Under the pieces are notes generated by a model that had not been told where the DNA came from, ran no database searches, and was given only the letters and a program-made list of their open reading frames with translations. This document shows positions 34,061-45,562 of a stretch of DNA of 64,000 bases, one piece after another. How positions within the stretch are numbered: the stretch's first letter is position 1; each line of letters starts with the position of its first letter. A program made the translations under genes and the position numbers. This DNA comes from Ascaphus truei. Taxonomy: Eukaryota > Chordata > Amphibia > Anura > Ascaphidae. Location: NCBI GenBank assembly GCA_036426205.1, contig WSYH01002494.1:1-64000 (forward strand), written 5' to 3'.

Positions 34061-34984
34061 TTGCCGTGACTGTGTGCAAATTATGCGACCTTAAAGATTT
34101 TTGTGTGTTTTTGCCTTTCTCGGGGTGCTGGGACCAGGAGATTTCTAGGCTGTAAGTTTCAGGGTGGGTTTGCCGGAGAAAGCCTTGACAGAATGTGGCT
34201 ATGTAGCGGGATTCCAAAGTTACAGGATACCCCAACGATGTATCCGGGAATCAAGTAAGATTCTCGGATATATCAAAGCACTTTGCTCCGGGCAAACTCC
34301 TACACTGAAAACTTTCTTGCGACTCACCGCCAGGATTCCTGCTGCAGCATGATCCAGACAAGGTAAACGGGACATTGTTGCAGGGTAGATGCAACCACAC
34401 ATTTGTGTTTCTTGCAAAGGCTTATTTATTGAGCCTTACAAATATGGCACACAAAAACAAAGCGGCTTCTTTTCAGCATATAAAACAGAAAATAAGTCCT
34501 GAGCGGGGGTTGGCCCTTTTCCCAACAAGGGCTGTTCAGATTCCAGCGTAACAGTCTAGCAAACAGTTCATCAAAATAGTATAGTGCAGACAGACCTTAG
34601 CAGTAGTTCTCCCTCAGCAATTCAGTATCTCTCACTGGACAGGCTGCATGTGTGTGCAGCCTGGGTTTTTTTAAAGCTCCTTGATGGTGCAGCTGAGACC
34701 AGACTAATTGACAAGACCTTCCCAGCTGTAAGTTAACCCGGTCATTGCTGCACTGCAGACCTAAACATAGGTCTGCCAGGCAGATAGCTGGTGATGTTTA
34801 TTCACCCTGTCACAGGCATGAAGGGGTTAATGTATACCTGCAACATACAGGGGGTCCCTAGTAAAATGGGGGATGCACAGGTACATGCCCAGGTACCCTG
34901 AACCTAGAATAGGGGTTATGGGGATGCTCCAGCTATATGATAAAGCTGTGAGTGGTTTTGTTGTGTAAAGGTTTAAAGTCATTT
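34061..34984. other. Non-coding stretch, probably old LTR sequence
   Basis: 34400-34700 reads like an LTR downstream part (GAGCCTTACAAATATGGC, CAGACCTAAACATAGGTCTG palindrome at 34757). No ORF is attached and no family could be fixed. Confidence 0.35.
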
Positions 34985-35982
34985 CTATAGTGTGGCAGGT
35001 ATGAGGCTAGTATGTGTAGGCAGGGTATCCCCTTATTCCATCCCTGAAACCAGAACGGAGACTTACACACTTTAACACACAAGATACAAGGGAACAGTAT
35101 ATTTTATTAAAGAGTTATGTTTAATATGTATATGTACTAATAACCTGTAAATGAACAGAGGGATTTCCGAGTCCTGGGTTCCGAGGGACCAGATGGCTAC
35201 CAAGCTTGGTGCCTATGGGCCTGTGCGGAGTCCGTACTTGAAAGTCTCAGGGATGCCAAGGTGTTAGAACAGGAGGGGTACTGCAGTTCTGGTTGAGTAC
35301 CCACATCCTGGGCTAACACAGGGCTATCCGGCAACCATTTTCCAGATCCCAGACTCTGTTGAGCCTTGGCAGCGAGTTGGAGCTGTATGCAAAGAGGCAG
35401 AGGTGCCAGGTTGCCGCATGCCCCCTTACAGACTGAGAAAAGGTGCCCTCCTGGCTTTACAATACCGGCAAATTGGCGATTGGCTGGCAGGAGACTTCCC
35501 ACGCTCTGATAGGCTGTAGAGGTTGGTGAATGAGAGCCTGAAAGCCTTAAGAGGGCTTGCAGTCAATCAGGAGCGCGGATTCCAAGTGCCAAACCAACAG
35601 CGGCAAATTCAAATACGCTCTGGACTGAATTATACGCGAGCCGGCTTCAAAGATTTTGAACTCAGAAGAGTTTCGAAGTCCCGCTTTTGAGAACGTAGCG
35701 GTCGCGTCTGGCATTGCATGCCGAAAACAGTTCCAGGACTTTTGTGAGTAACTACCGGTCATTGGAAAGTGCTCTAAAAAAGCCATATTGGTGAATATCG
35801 TTCCAGAAATTGATTTATTCGTTAGCCCCATTCCCAGTAAGTGTGTTAACCTTGTAATTGTGTTACATTGTGTGTTTGTCTTTTCGTGAAATAAATTACA
35901 ATTTATTTTACCTACTTGTTTTGCTCAATCAATGATCTCGGTATAAAAAGGTGTTGATAAACCTGGTCTCTCGTGACAATCT
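34985..35982 (-). mobile_element. TGTCACGGGAGACCAG LTR-like repeat, opposite orientation
   Basis: Its right end reads CCTGGTCTCTCGTGACA, the inverse of the start at 13259. AAATAAATTACAATTTATTT and GACCAGATGGCTACCAAGC also match in inverse order. It covers about 1 kb, longer than the copy at 47323. Confidence 0.7.
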
Positions 35983-35989
35983 GCTCTCC

Positions 35990-36640
35990 CTGACACGTAA
36001 GTCCTAGTAGCTACAGACAGGGTCAGGCTTAATCTTGGGTTTCTCTCCCCCCCCAACACAGACAGCTTCCCTGAGTGACAAGGGTGGAGGCAGAACCTGG
36101 TCTATGTACGGCCCAATCCTGGGTGCAGACCTTGTATACTCCCCCTCTGTACTAGGGAAGAGGCAAGTCTAAACTTAGGGTAGTTGAGCTCTGAGGAGTG
36201 AGGGTGTCTCGCCCTACAGTGTGGGACTGTCTGATCAATTCTTTAAGGGGACGGTGAAAAAGCAAAGAAGGAAAGACAAGTACCAAATCATATCATCTGA
36301 CACAGGGACCATCCGGAGGTCTGGGACCTGAGAGAGAGAAGGCAGTACAGTATTCACTGTAGTAACATGCAGTATGCAGTGGATGCTAAATAAAGAAACT
36401 CCTGTTTCAATATACTCCTGCCTTGAGTCTGCTGTCAATCAGGGGGAGTATGGACTGGTTCTACCGTAGGGGATACCTCCAGCACTCCTGGAGCCTGCGG
36501 TGGATGGAGGCGCTAGCACCGAGAGACTGAACCAAGCATCTACCTAAAAAGACTGTCCTGTTTTCCCCAACACCATCAGCGGAACCTCAGCTCTCCTGCA
36601 AACCAGCAGGTACCATGCACCATTACACACTGGGTAGCAG
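35990..36640 (+). mobile_element. LTR relic of the recurring LTR family
   Basis: Starts near GTAAGTCCTAGTAGCTACAG. Includes GTGGATGGAGGCGCTAGC (36500) and the tail CAGCTCTCCTGCAAACCAGC, AGGTACCATGCACCATTAC (36589 on). It lies within or just downstream of the B7-like gene's 3' part. Confidence 0.65.
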
Positions 36641-36653
36641 AGAAATCTCCCAT

Positions 36654-36686
<33 letters not shown>
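36654..36686. repeat. 33-bp uninterrupted G homopolymer
   Basis: Thirty-three consecutive G on the plus strand, 70 bp from the splice donor of the membrane exon. Runs this long are unstable and often wrongly sized in assemblies. Confidence 0.95.
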
Positions 36687-36687
<1 letters not shown>

Positions 36688-36755
36688 GGGAAGCAGCGCT
36701 AAATAAATAAATAGGCAAAAATAACTGAGAGAGAAGAAATTCCTCCTGATGTTAC

Positions 36756-36839
36756 CTTTAACATAGAAGCACACAGCCACTGCGATTACAATGAATCCAC
36801 CAGTAATGAGAAACGTATAGGTGCTGCTTTCCTTCCAAC
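36756..36839 (-). CDS. B7-like cell-surface protein, transmembrane exon
   Basis: An 84-bp exon bounded by a polypyrimidine tract plus TTACAG acceptor (ending 36840) and the donor AAAG|GTAACA (36756/36755). It is phase 1 at both ends. It encodes a short stalk (WKESSTYT) and a hydrophobic segment FLITGGFIVIAVAVCFYV, followed by Lys, a typical single-pass type I membrane anchor. The phase matches the V-set exon at 38686-39081, so the two can be spliced directly. The cytoplasmic exons were not identified further left. Together with the V-set exon this fits a B7/CD276-like or related immune receptor. Confidence 0.75.
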
Positions 36840-38685
36840 CTGTAAGAGAAACAGACAGAAGAGATGTGAAACTCCCAGTCCTACTTATCACAACAATAAA
36901 GAAATATATCTTGTATGTATACTGTATAAATGCATCAGACTCCTTGATTTGGTTTCTTGAGTCTACAAGAAATAGAAGTCGTTTGTTAATCCTTTCAAAC
37001 AGAATGCAAAACAGAAACCCTTACTTAAAGGTGCAATGCCTTGGAGCCAGCCAGGAAACCACCTGGTGTAATGGTCCAATTGGCTTCCCTAAATGTAACT
37101 ATACTAATAGCAAAGGATGTGGCTGCTTTAATCTTTGAGGGAAATGAATTAGAAAATTGGGGTTTTCGGGGTCCACTTCTAAATAGGGAAGTGTTTGTAA
37201 ATCAAGTGGTTTCTTTAACCTTACCCCACCTTATCAGAGAGCCTAAATAAATAAGGGGAGAGGGGTTTGCCTGTGCAAAGTATTTTTTTTTTAACACAAA
37301 TTGACATCAGACAAAAGGGAAATCATACCCCTCCCAGGTCTCAGCTGACCATGGGCTAGATTCACTAAGATTCATTATACCTGTGTAAAATATGGCATTA
37401 TTAAATAATGGGATTGTGACAATATTATTTGGAATGACTCCAGTATACTACGAATGAACGTGTCATAAACGTGTGGTGATATTGCAGATTATTTGGATAC
37501 ATGGAAATAGTTTTACTGCTAGTCTGGGGTAAAGAACACAAAATGATAGAAATGAAGCTCTCACAAGCAGGGTCCCCATTACCTTCTGTGTTTCTATGCG
37601 CTTGTTTGTTCTTATTTGGTAGGTTATTCCGTACGTGTGATTGATATCCTTTTGTTCCTCCATTGTGCTGCGCTGCGGAATAAGTTGGCACGTTATAAAA
37701 ATTTTTTTTATAATCAGCGTTAATGACCGTTAGCGATAATTATATGTGTAACCCTTTTATCATAACCCCCCCCCCCCCCTAAGTGAGATGGGGGGTATGC
37801 TCCTTGCTGGTTACAGGGCTGACAGAGGAAAGGCCCAGAAAAAGAAATAGCTGCCGGAAGGCCAGGCTATATATGCAAACGAGGAGTTTACCCTAATACA
37901 GACATTATTATTACTCTTCACCAAAAAGTAAAAAAAAAAAAAAAAAATGCTAACTGACTAAAATTGAGATATTGGTAATTTTCATGTGAAGAAACAGTTT
38001 TTGTCTGTGCAGGTTTTAGTGAGAGGAAAATAAATCGCAATGATACCAGAAATATAATAATATATATAATAATTCAGTATGTACCCCTATCACAGGTGTA
38101 TTTGATATTGGGTAGAAAGGGGCCCACAGCTATTTGTATTAAGCTTGTGGCTGTCACAGTGATAATGAAGGCAAGAAGTGGACATATCCTCGTGATAAAG
38201 TTGAGTTGTCACCATGCCCCCCGGGAGGACATTCCTATCTCAGTGGTGGTGGTGGGATGAAGGTTTCTTTGGTGATTGTCTTTCTGTTCTATAAAAATGT
38301 AATATTCCTCGTGAGCTCTGGGCTCATGAACTAAAAGCAGCAGCCAACACAGCTCAATTATTATCTCTTTTTGTTTGTTGTAATAACCTGAATGAGTTTA
38401 GCGTTTAGATCATGGGAACCTGCAGCCAAGCAAATATGATCCTCTGATTTAGTGGCTAGTCTGCGAATGGAAAAAATAAGTTGGCAACAATTTGCCAGAT
38501 AGCCAATAACTGGGGGGAACATTGCTATGGCACGTAGGGTGACATTGCGAACCAGCTCCCAGGGACTAATATTATAGGAGTTAAACTCACAGGCTTCTTG
38601 GGGGCAATTGCTGCTTTAATGTAAGTGAAGGGTTGTTTAGTATAATGGTTACAAATTGATATAAGAAATAACAATGAACACTCAC
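36840..38685 (-). other. Intron of the B7-like gene
   Basis: 1.85 kb between the V-set and membrane exons. It contains a C run (37758-37771) and an A run (37931-37947). I looked for a C-set Ig exon, usual in B7 proteins, and saw none on the minus strand. Confidence 0.6.
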
Positions 38686-39081
38686 TTGCTTTTGTCTCTG
38701 TGTCCACAGTTAATGTCACCTCACAACAGAGTTGGCCTCCTTCTGGTTCAAGTGGAATTTGTGCCACAAAGCATTTGTACAAACCGGTATCCTGAACAGA
38801 GACCCTGTGCAGCTGAAGGGTGGCATTGCGAATGTGAAACCAGTCTTGGCTCACCTCAGTCCTCCCTTGAAACTGATCACTCTTTTCATCATCGTCGTCC
38901 TCTCCATTCTGGTAATGCACCACCAGGTCATCCTGATCCTTTCCTTGCTTCTTCTGCCACACAACCTTGTGATCACTGGGAGGTTCCCCGTGCCAGGAGA
39001 AAGTGCAGGGCAGGTATACGGAGGCGCCAGGATGGGAACGGACTTTGACATCTTGGTTTGAATTTGGGCAGGAGAAATAAG
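38686..39081 (-). CDS. B7/CD276/ICOSLG-like protein, Ig V-set exon
   Basis: A 396-bp exon, phase 1 at both ends, from acceptor CTCCTCAG (39082) to donor GCAA|GTGAGT (38686/38685). It encodes a V-set Ig domain: B-strand Cys in SVYLPCTFSW, C-strand Trp in KVVWQKKQG, then LVVHYQNGEDD, QFQGRTEV, NATLQLHRVSVQDTGLYKC with the F-strand Cys, and a final EVTLTV strand. The 'QFQGR.....I.NATLQL..V..QD.G.Y.C' pattern is that of B7-family V domains (CD80, PD-L1, ICOSLG, CD276, HHLA2). One extra Cys pair (QLCCEV) is unusual. Such proteins sit on the plasma membrane and tune T-cell responses. The exact family member cannot be decided. No leader exon was identified. Confidence 0.82.
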
Positions 39082-39484
39082 CTGAGGAGAGATGATACAG
39101 TGTTACATTTAGAGACAAAGGTGCACCCTTCTGTATTTAAAGTGTCATCAGTGCCATCAGTAACATGCAGATGTGTTCTGCGTTACTCAATGGTCGAATT
39201 TGATTAACAGGGCAGTTAGATTGTCTCTAACTTAGAAAATGTCTACGTTTCTTAAACATTAGGGCAAAGCTCTTTGAACTGTTTTTGTAGCAAAATGTAA
39301 TGAATGGTTTTACTATAGAAAAATGATAAATGATCTAATGTAGAAAAGGCTCTCTAAAAGAAATATCTTCTTAAAAAAAGTGTAACACAGAGAAGTGCGG
39401 CAAATATATATATTTGTTTTACATTATCTGTTGGGCCAAATTAAATCCATAGCATACCGTATGCTTTATTTATTAACCCAGTGA
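39082..39484. other. Upstream intron of the B7-like gene
   Basis: AT-rich, with no recognised exon; a signal-peptide exon should lie further right but was not seen. Confidence 0.4.
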
Positions 39485-40556
39485 TTCCAAACCAGAGTTC
39501 CATGGCTCCGTGAAGCAGTCTCAGGGGTTCCTTCTAAGGACTATGGACCCTGCACCCCTACCCCCTCCCCCCCCCAGAGCCCGCTCGCTCTCAGGACTTC
39601 AGGGTGGAGCGCGCTCTGGCAGTGTGACACAGCACTTCTGGTGCCTGCTGCTAGCTAGAGCAAGCGCATGCAGTCCTGCTTGCTCTGCCATTCTGCTGTC
39701 CGCCTCCTCCGCCACCGGCAACCGGAGGATACCAGCCTCTCCTCCCGCCTGCGATAGGCAAGGGGGGGGGGAGAGATGATGTGAGATCCAGGGTGGCGGA
39801 AGGTGATGTAAAATGCAGAGGGGGTGGGTGATTTGAGATGCAGGGGGGAGAGTGATGTGAGATACAAAAGGGGAGAATGATGTAAGATGCATGGGGGAGG
39901 GTGATGTGAGCTGCAGGGGGGGAGGGTGATGTGAGATGCAGGGGTGGGTATATGAGGATGATAATGAGGGGTGCTGAGAGAGATATGAGGATGATGATGA
40001 GGGATGCTGGGGAGAAATATGAGGAGGATAAAGATAAGGGGTGCTGGGGGAGATATGAGGATAATGATGGCGATGATTTTACCCGTGCGGACCAAATCTG
40101 TTTTCCTGGAGCAGTTCGGCCCTTCTCACTTTACAAGTTTAATATGTATTGGCGGGGGCATTTTTAATATGTGTTGCGGGGAGGGGTTATATGTATTTAG
40201 TGGGGTAGGGTTTTTTGGTATGTATTTTGTAGGGGGGATTAAGTGAGAGTGGGGTAATTGCCGGAAGGTAGGGGCGAGTGCGACGAGAGAGGGGGAGGGA
40301 GTGAGTGAGGAAAAGAGGGAGTAAGAGTGAGACTAAGGGGATAAATACAGCGGCGGGAAGGGGAGAGAGTGAGTGAAACAGAGGGGAGAGAAATACATGG
40401 GTAGAGGGTGGGAAATAGAGATGGCTCGTGAGGTGTGAAATTTTGGGATTTGCCTGTCGAACCTAATATGTGTCAGACAGATAGGGGTTCCCTGAGATTT
40501 TTTTAAATAGTTCAAGGGTTCCTCCAAACAAAAAAGGTTGTGAATCAATGTATTAA
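39485..40556. mobile_element. Element with GGAACCC-type ends and internal GATGTGAGATGCAGGG repeats
   Basis: The left end reads CAGTGATTCCAAACCAGAG, then TTCCATGGCTCC. The right end, inverted, reads CATTGATTCACAACC, a T run, GTTTGGAGGAACCCTTGAAC. The interior has degenerate tandem units of GTGATGTGAGATGCAGGGG (39775-39950) and GAGATATGAGGATGATGATG (39980-40075), then GGGAGAGAGTG-type purine repeats. There is no transposase. Confidence 0.6.
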
Positions 40557-41085
40557 CCCCTTCAGGGCATATTTCACATAATTCACAAACATTTCTATGC
40601 ATTTAGCATTGGGACCTGCTATTGTGGCTTACCTTGACGTTGGTGAGCAGGCTTGTTATCCTGGAACCAGGGTCACGTATGATGTATGAATAATTCCAGT
40701 TAGCTTAACTCATGCCTTCCCTCTACCAAAGCACGACAAGTCCCTTTGTCTTTCTCAGTTTTATTGCAAAGTCAAGGAAACAAAGGGTTCTTGTAGATGG
40801 AGTAGTGTGGTAGAGAGTGCTTCTCTAGAAGTGCTGTGTATCACCGGGTAAGGCGTGTGTAAAAACAGAAAGGCCTTGCTGGGGCTAATAGCATAAAGGT
40901 ACTCACTCAGAGTCCAGGGTGAAAAGGAAGTATATTGCTTTCTGGGAACAGGAATAGTTTGAGGGTAAGACTATCTGTGAAAACAGACAGGGGAGTAAGG
41001 AAAACTACTCTAAACCAGGGGAATTAAGGGGTTGCCAAGACAACCTGGTTATGAGCTAACTGGAGAACCCAAATGCAACAATGTC
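40557..41085. other. Non-coding stretch left of the BEL element
   Basis: May include the LTR or 3' remnant of the BEL/Pao element, but no second copy was found to prove it. No gene was recognised. Confidence 0.35.
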
Positions 41086-41529
41086 TCAGTACCACAGGCA
41101 CTGTGTGTTTTCAGAGCAAATATACATGCAGCTGAAATAAGGAGCTGCAAAGGGGGGTAAACAGATATATGGATTCTGTTGCAGGACACTCCGTCTGGTA
41201 TCTGTAGATACCACTATATTAAATGTGTGTGGAACATATGTAAAATGCAAAACAATACATAACATAACAATGCAAAGTTCATATCCACATAGTGATGTGA
41301 TACCGGCCGGTACCACTGGCTTAAAAGTCTTTTTGCAAGGTCCTTTAGCAAAGGATGCCAGGTGGATACACCGATCCAGGTCAACTGGGTGCACCACAAT
41401 GTCTTTGTGCAAAAGTCTCTGGCACCGTTTTCTTTTAAATTTGTGAGAGAACAGTCTTTTTATTTCTGTAGTTTTATCTACAGAGTGCATCCCCTTGTAG
41501 ATATGCCAGTCGTGGTAGCCTGTCACTCT

Positions 41530-41931
41530 ATCACCTGGCGTTTGGCAGAAGGAGATGGCTTTTGGCTCCTTGTGGAAGCGGATCAACACTCCTGAAAGAC
41601 TGGTTGTTAAGTCTGGTCCAGTGAAGAGGGCGTCATTCAGGGAGACTCTCTGGTGCTGAGCGCTGGAGCTGAACACTACCTGGATTTGACCGGGCCTCTG
41701 GGGATGGTAGACACCAAATGATGGGAGATTCCAGCACTCTTCAACTTCCTTTAGTGGGGCCGCTGGTTCTGCATGTCCGCTAAGTAATATCTCTTGCATG
41801 AAGGCCACAAGTTGATTCTTGGTCTCCGGCTTCCTTTGTAGGTTGTGGTGGAGCGAAGAGAGCCTAGTGATGACATGTTCTTTGTTGCTTGGAAGGTGTC
41901 TTTTTGGTGAACGGAATGGTAGCGGAGTCAC
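41530..41931 (-). pseudogene. BEL/Pao reverse transcriptase, N-terminal fragment
   Basis: Encodes LPFRSPKRHLPSN, CWNLPSFGVYHPQRPGQIQV, VSLNDALFTGPDL and SGVLIRFHKEPKA, the strongly conserved start of BEL/Pao reverse transcriptases. The usual DSSA triplet is changed to SSSA. The frame then passes into unrelated sequence (to about 41086), so the YVDD active site and all downstream domains are absent. It cannot be functional. Confidence 0.88.
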
Positions 41932-41976
41932 CCAACTGCCCGGTCCGTCTTTTGAAGAGCTCCTTAACCGTTAACC

Positions 41977-42645
41977 TCAGGAATTCTCTATCTTCCATTG
42001 ATGTGCTTGCTTGTCGTCGTCCCTTGTTGCCTGGAACACTGTGCACCCTAAGTCGTCGGTACATTTCTCTGGCACGAGAACGTCTCCATGTATTTTGGTG
42101 ATACGCCTTTGTGTCTCTTTGTTAACTGCCCTCAGGAGGTTGTTTTCTTCCTGGACATGATAAAGAACAGTCTCTTTTGCTCTTGTAAATCCCTTTGTGA
42201 AATGTTTCTGCGACTGTCTCTTTTTATGCGTGTAAAAGAACAGTCTTTTGGCCCCTTTAGTTTCACCTGTAGGGGTCAATCTTTTGCAGCCATGCCAGCC
42301 GTGGCAGCTGGCTGCTTTGCCACTTGGTTTTCTGCGGAGAGGAATGACTGTACGTCTCAGCTGTGCCATTGCTCGCAGGAGGACTGTCCGATTGTTTCTT
42401 TTCTTTTGGACGATCCCTTTGTTGGTCACCTTCAGGAGGTTACTTTCTTCCTTCAGTGGAGTCGACTCATCATCCTTAGTTGCCTGGACTACTGAGCATC
42501 CTAGGCCATTGTCACATTCCCCTGATGCAAAGGTGTTTTTGTTGATCTCAGGGGTACTGTATGACCTTGTCTCTTCTCCTCGCTTGGCCTTCCTGTCACT
42601 TGGATATGGCCAATACATTGGTCGGAGAGGGATGTGTGTCCACAT
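41977..42645 (-). pseudogene. BEL/Pao protease-to-RT spacer with internal duplication
   Basis: A 222-codon frame between the protease and RT parts. DNGLGCSVVQATKDDES recurs as TDDLGCTVFQATRDDDK about 130 residues later. CHGWHGCKRLTP followed by KRLFFYTHKKRQ resembles YHDWHIYKG and IKRLFSHKFKRKR found past the truncated RT (about 41510-41420). Related elements usually show one such segment, so a duplication or template switch is inferred. It has no known enzymatic role. Confidence 0.65.
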
Positions 42646-42732
42646 TCTGCTATCACTGTTCTGCGGGCGTCAACATAGTCTGGTTCGTGCCCTTTGTCAA
42701 TGCACACGTTGCCCACTATCACCCATCCTAGG

Positions 42733-43833
42733 TCATCTTTGGGCGAATGGGACGTTGTGGGGTCTGTTGCGCTGTTTGCAGACCTTGTGAACCCTCAGAA
42801 TGTCCCTACCGAGCAGCAGCAAGATCTTGGCGCCTTGTTCTACCGGCGGGATGTAGTTCGCTATTCCTCTGAGGTGTGGGTGATGGCGTGCCACGTCTGG
42901 TGTGGGAATCTCATCCCTGTTTGCCGCCATGTGATTGCACTCGATGAGTGTGGGGAGAGCTATCTTCACTGTGTTGTCCACTGAACGTATGATGTAGCCA
43001 TTTGCTCTCCTCCCTGTTGTCTCAGTTAATCCTGCGCAGGTTCTGAGTCTGTAGGCTGAGGCATTGTCTTGTGCGTTGAACAAGCTGAAGAATTCCGTCT
43101 TCGCCAATGATCTGTTGCTTTGATCATCGATGATTACGTACATCCTAATAGCCCTCTCAGGTTGTCTCTGGGGGCGTACTATGACAAGGCATATTTTGGA
43201 GCAGGACCTTTTGTCACATCCTTTTCCGCAAACGGTGCACTGAGACGTGACAGATGTTGGCACTCGTTCTCCTTCCTCCCCGCCATACTCTGCTATGGAG
43301 GATGGGTTGTTGAGTTGGTGGAGTGTCAGCGCCTCTGGATGTAGAGATGTTACGTGCTTGTCGCTTTTACACACTGCACATTTGATGGCTTCTTTACAGT
43401 CTTTGGCTAGGTGAGTTGTGGAATCGCAGCACCTGAAGCAAACGCCAAATTCTCTGAGTAACTTCTTGCGTTCCTCTATGGACTTCATCCTGAACCCAAA
43501 GCACCTGTTAAGTGGGTGTGGCTTCTTGTGTATGGGACATTCCCTATTTGGTTCCCTTGGTTTCTTGTTTCCAGCGACCGACAGCTCGGGACTTGTTTGG
43601 GTCGTGGGGGACACGTCCGTCCTGTGGACCGAGATGGGTGTTTGTGCATTACCGTATCTCGCCGCTGGTCTCTCATTCCTCAGGTGGCTTGCACTGTGTG
43701 TGGTCTGAGCACCTAAGATGAAATTGGGATCGTTTCTTGTCCTTGCTGCTTCGCGAATGAAGCTCAAGAAGAAAATAAGGGAGGGAAGGCGACTTGCTTC
43801 TCCCTTTTGTATTTGGAGCCTTGTGACGTCCAT
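42733..43833 (-). pseudogene. BEL/Pao gag zinc knuckle and aspartic protease region
   Basis: A 366-codon frame. A CX2CX4HX4C knuckle (CFRCCDSTTHLAKDC) follows a conserved LNRCFGFR segment, then a second Cys/His cluster (CAVCKSDKH). The protease core reads VIIDDQSNRSLAKTEFF, the DUF1758-type motif of BEL elements, and LLLGRDILRVHKV near the end. It overlaps the gag frame at 43764-43833 in another frame, marking a frameshift. It would process gag-pol in virus-like particles; here it is a relic. Confidence 0.85.
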
Positions 43834-44744
43834 CTTTCTTGGAGGTTGTAGGGTAGCTTCTCCAAGATGGGTCTCACTCCGCGAGCCAAGTCTAGGATGT
43901 TGAGACCTGTTAGGGATTGGTTGGTTCTTGTAAACTCCAGCTCCTGCAGCAGATCTCCAAGCTCTCGTAACTTCGTGTAGTCTTTGGCTGTGATTCTAGG
44001 AAAGTCATCAACTCTTTTGAAGAGTGCGTCTTCGACCGCTTCGGGGCTACCGTAGCACTCCTCTAGCCTTTCCCATACCAAGTCAAGACCTACTTGGGGG
44101 TGGTTCACGTTTGCTGCCCCGAGTCGCTTCGCATGTTCTATGGATTCTTTCCCAAGCCATTTGGTTAGTAGGCTGAGTTCTTCCCTTGCGGAGAAGCCCA
44201 GGCTCTTGATTGCATCTTTGAATGTGAACTTCCATATTCGGTAGTTCTCAGGACGGTCATCGAAGTTGGTTAGTCCTGTTTGCACCATGTCACAACGGAT
44301 TATGTACTTGCCCATGTCTGTCAGGCCTGACGCATCGGTGTGTTGGTCTTGTTCTGATGTGGTTGCCGGGAGGGTCCTTGCAGTCGCCTCTTTGTTGGCA
44401 TGGACGTGTGATGACTGCTGGTCAGTGTGAGGGGCTGTGTTTTCCTGTGTGGGTGTGCCTGGATTGCGAGCCTGTTGTAGTGCATCTGTGTGCGCACTGA
44501 CATGTGGATCACTGTTGCGGTTGTGGCTATCCCAGGTAGCGTGTACCCTTGAAGGAACAGCGTCTTCTCCACGTGGACCTAGCAAGTCTTCGGTGTCTGT
44601 GGTGTCACCCTCATCGTGTTGAGATGGCGCGCTGGCGTTTACACTGAAGAGGCTCCTCACATAATCTTCAGTGCGTTGGAGTGGATCCTCTGAGGCTATC
44701 CATCTGTACGGTTGCTCCCCGCCATCCTGCCTCGCAGCTGCCAC
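43764..44744 (-). pseudogene. BEL/Pao gag, DUF1759-like part
   Basis: A 326-codon frame with GLTNFDDRPENYRIWKFTFK, LTKWLGKESIEHAKRL, WERLEECYGSPEAVEDALF and RARGVRPILEKLPYNLQERW-like text: the DUF1759 retrotransposon gag domain of BEL/Pao elements. A proline/threonine-rich stretch (about residues 40-140) precedes it. The upstream coiled-coil frame (44744-45145) runs into a stop, so a single-base shift separates them. Confidence 0.82.
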
Positions 44745-45145
44745 TAAGACTTCAGCTTGGCTATGGTGGCGTCGTCGTCTTCTTTGCTTAGAGCATCTAG
44801 ATTCGCGTCCAATTTGGCCTTTCTACGCACAGCGGCGGCGGCATTGACGGTGACATAGGCGGCATTCTGCTCCTCCTCTTCTATGCGCGCTATCTCTGCC
44901 CTTACGGCTGCCTCTCTCCGACCATATTCGGCCCTGGCACATGCGGCCTCTGCGGTGATTCGCGCCTTGGTAGCGCTTGCGCTGGACGCGTTAGATTGTG
45001 CTGATGATGCGGTTTCCAGCAAAAGATCTTTTCTCCTACTCTCAGCTTCCGTGATAGTGGTTCGCACGCGGCTGTCACGTGTTAGGTCAATGTTACTCTG
45101 TAAGTCTTTTTCTTGCAGGCTTTCGCCGGTGTTGGCTCTGGTCAA
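44744..45145 (-). pseudogene. BEL/Pao gag N-terminal coiled-coil segment
   Basis: A 133-codon Ala/Glu/Arg-rich frame (ITAEAACARAEYGRREAAVR and similar) predicted by eye to be a long helix or coiled coil, as is usual upstream of DUF1759 in BEL gag. It ends in a stop at 44744 where the next gag frame opens. Further upstream (45150-45480, minus) more helical text is visible in other frames. Confidence 0.6.
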
Positions 45146-45562
45146 GTAAGTGATATATGTGTCTGACAGCTCTTGGTAGCATGAGTGGTTAGACTTTATT
45201 TGAATAATTGCCTGCCCGAGCTGCTGTGCATTATTGCCAATGCTAGCAACATTGCGTATCTCTAGTGCAGTTTTTTCCCAGGCCTTTTCTAATTTGGTGC
45301 GGTGCGCTTCAATGTCAGCCTCATATTTTTCACGGGCCTTTTCTGTCAGTGTGACTGTCCGTTTAGGCCTTGCGCTTGTTGCAGTTGTGGAGCGGTCTCT
45401 GTGTCTGAGTGGTCACTCTCCTGCGTGGTGTCTGGTGAGGGTCTGAGTTCTGCCATGCAGCAGGTGTGTACTGAAGGCCTTTAGCCAATGCGTGTGGCGT
45501 GCGGTCTGTTACCTGCGTTAGCGATGGGCGACTGTCTCAGATGATACCGACCGGTGTCCTGC

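Larger units (their letters stand above)
41086..45145 (-). mobile_element. BEL/Pao LTR retrotransposon, decayed, RT truncated
   Basis: In minus-strand order there are a coiled-coil/gag segment (45145-43764), a zinc knuckle and DUF1758-type protease (43833-42733), a spacer with duplicated blocks (42645-41977) and the start of reverse transcriptase (41931-41530). The RT active site, RNase H and integrase are missing. At least three frame changes separate the parts. No LTR pair could be drawn. Confidence 0.85.

Noticed and set aside
40610..40670. Possible leader or linker exon of the B7-like gene ending in a GTCAAG|GTAAGC donor
   Set aside because: The donor is good, but no hydrophobic leader or start codon precedes it in frame, and the segment may belong to a repeat.
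42088..43708. Plus-strand ORFs of up to 180 codons opposite the BEL region
   Set aside because: They are antisense to the gag-pol frames of the BEL element and have no match of their own.
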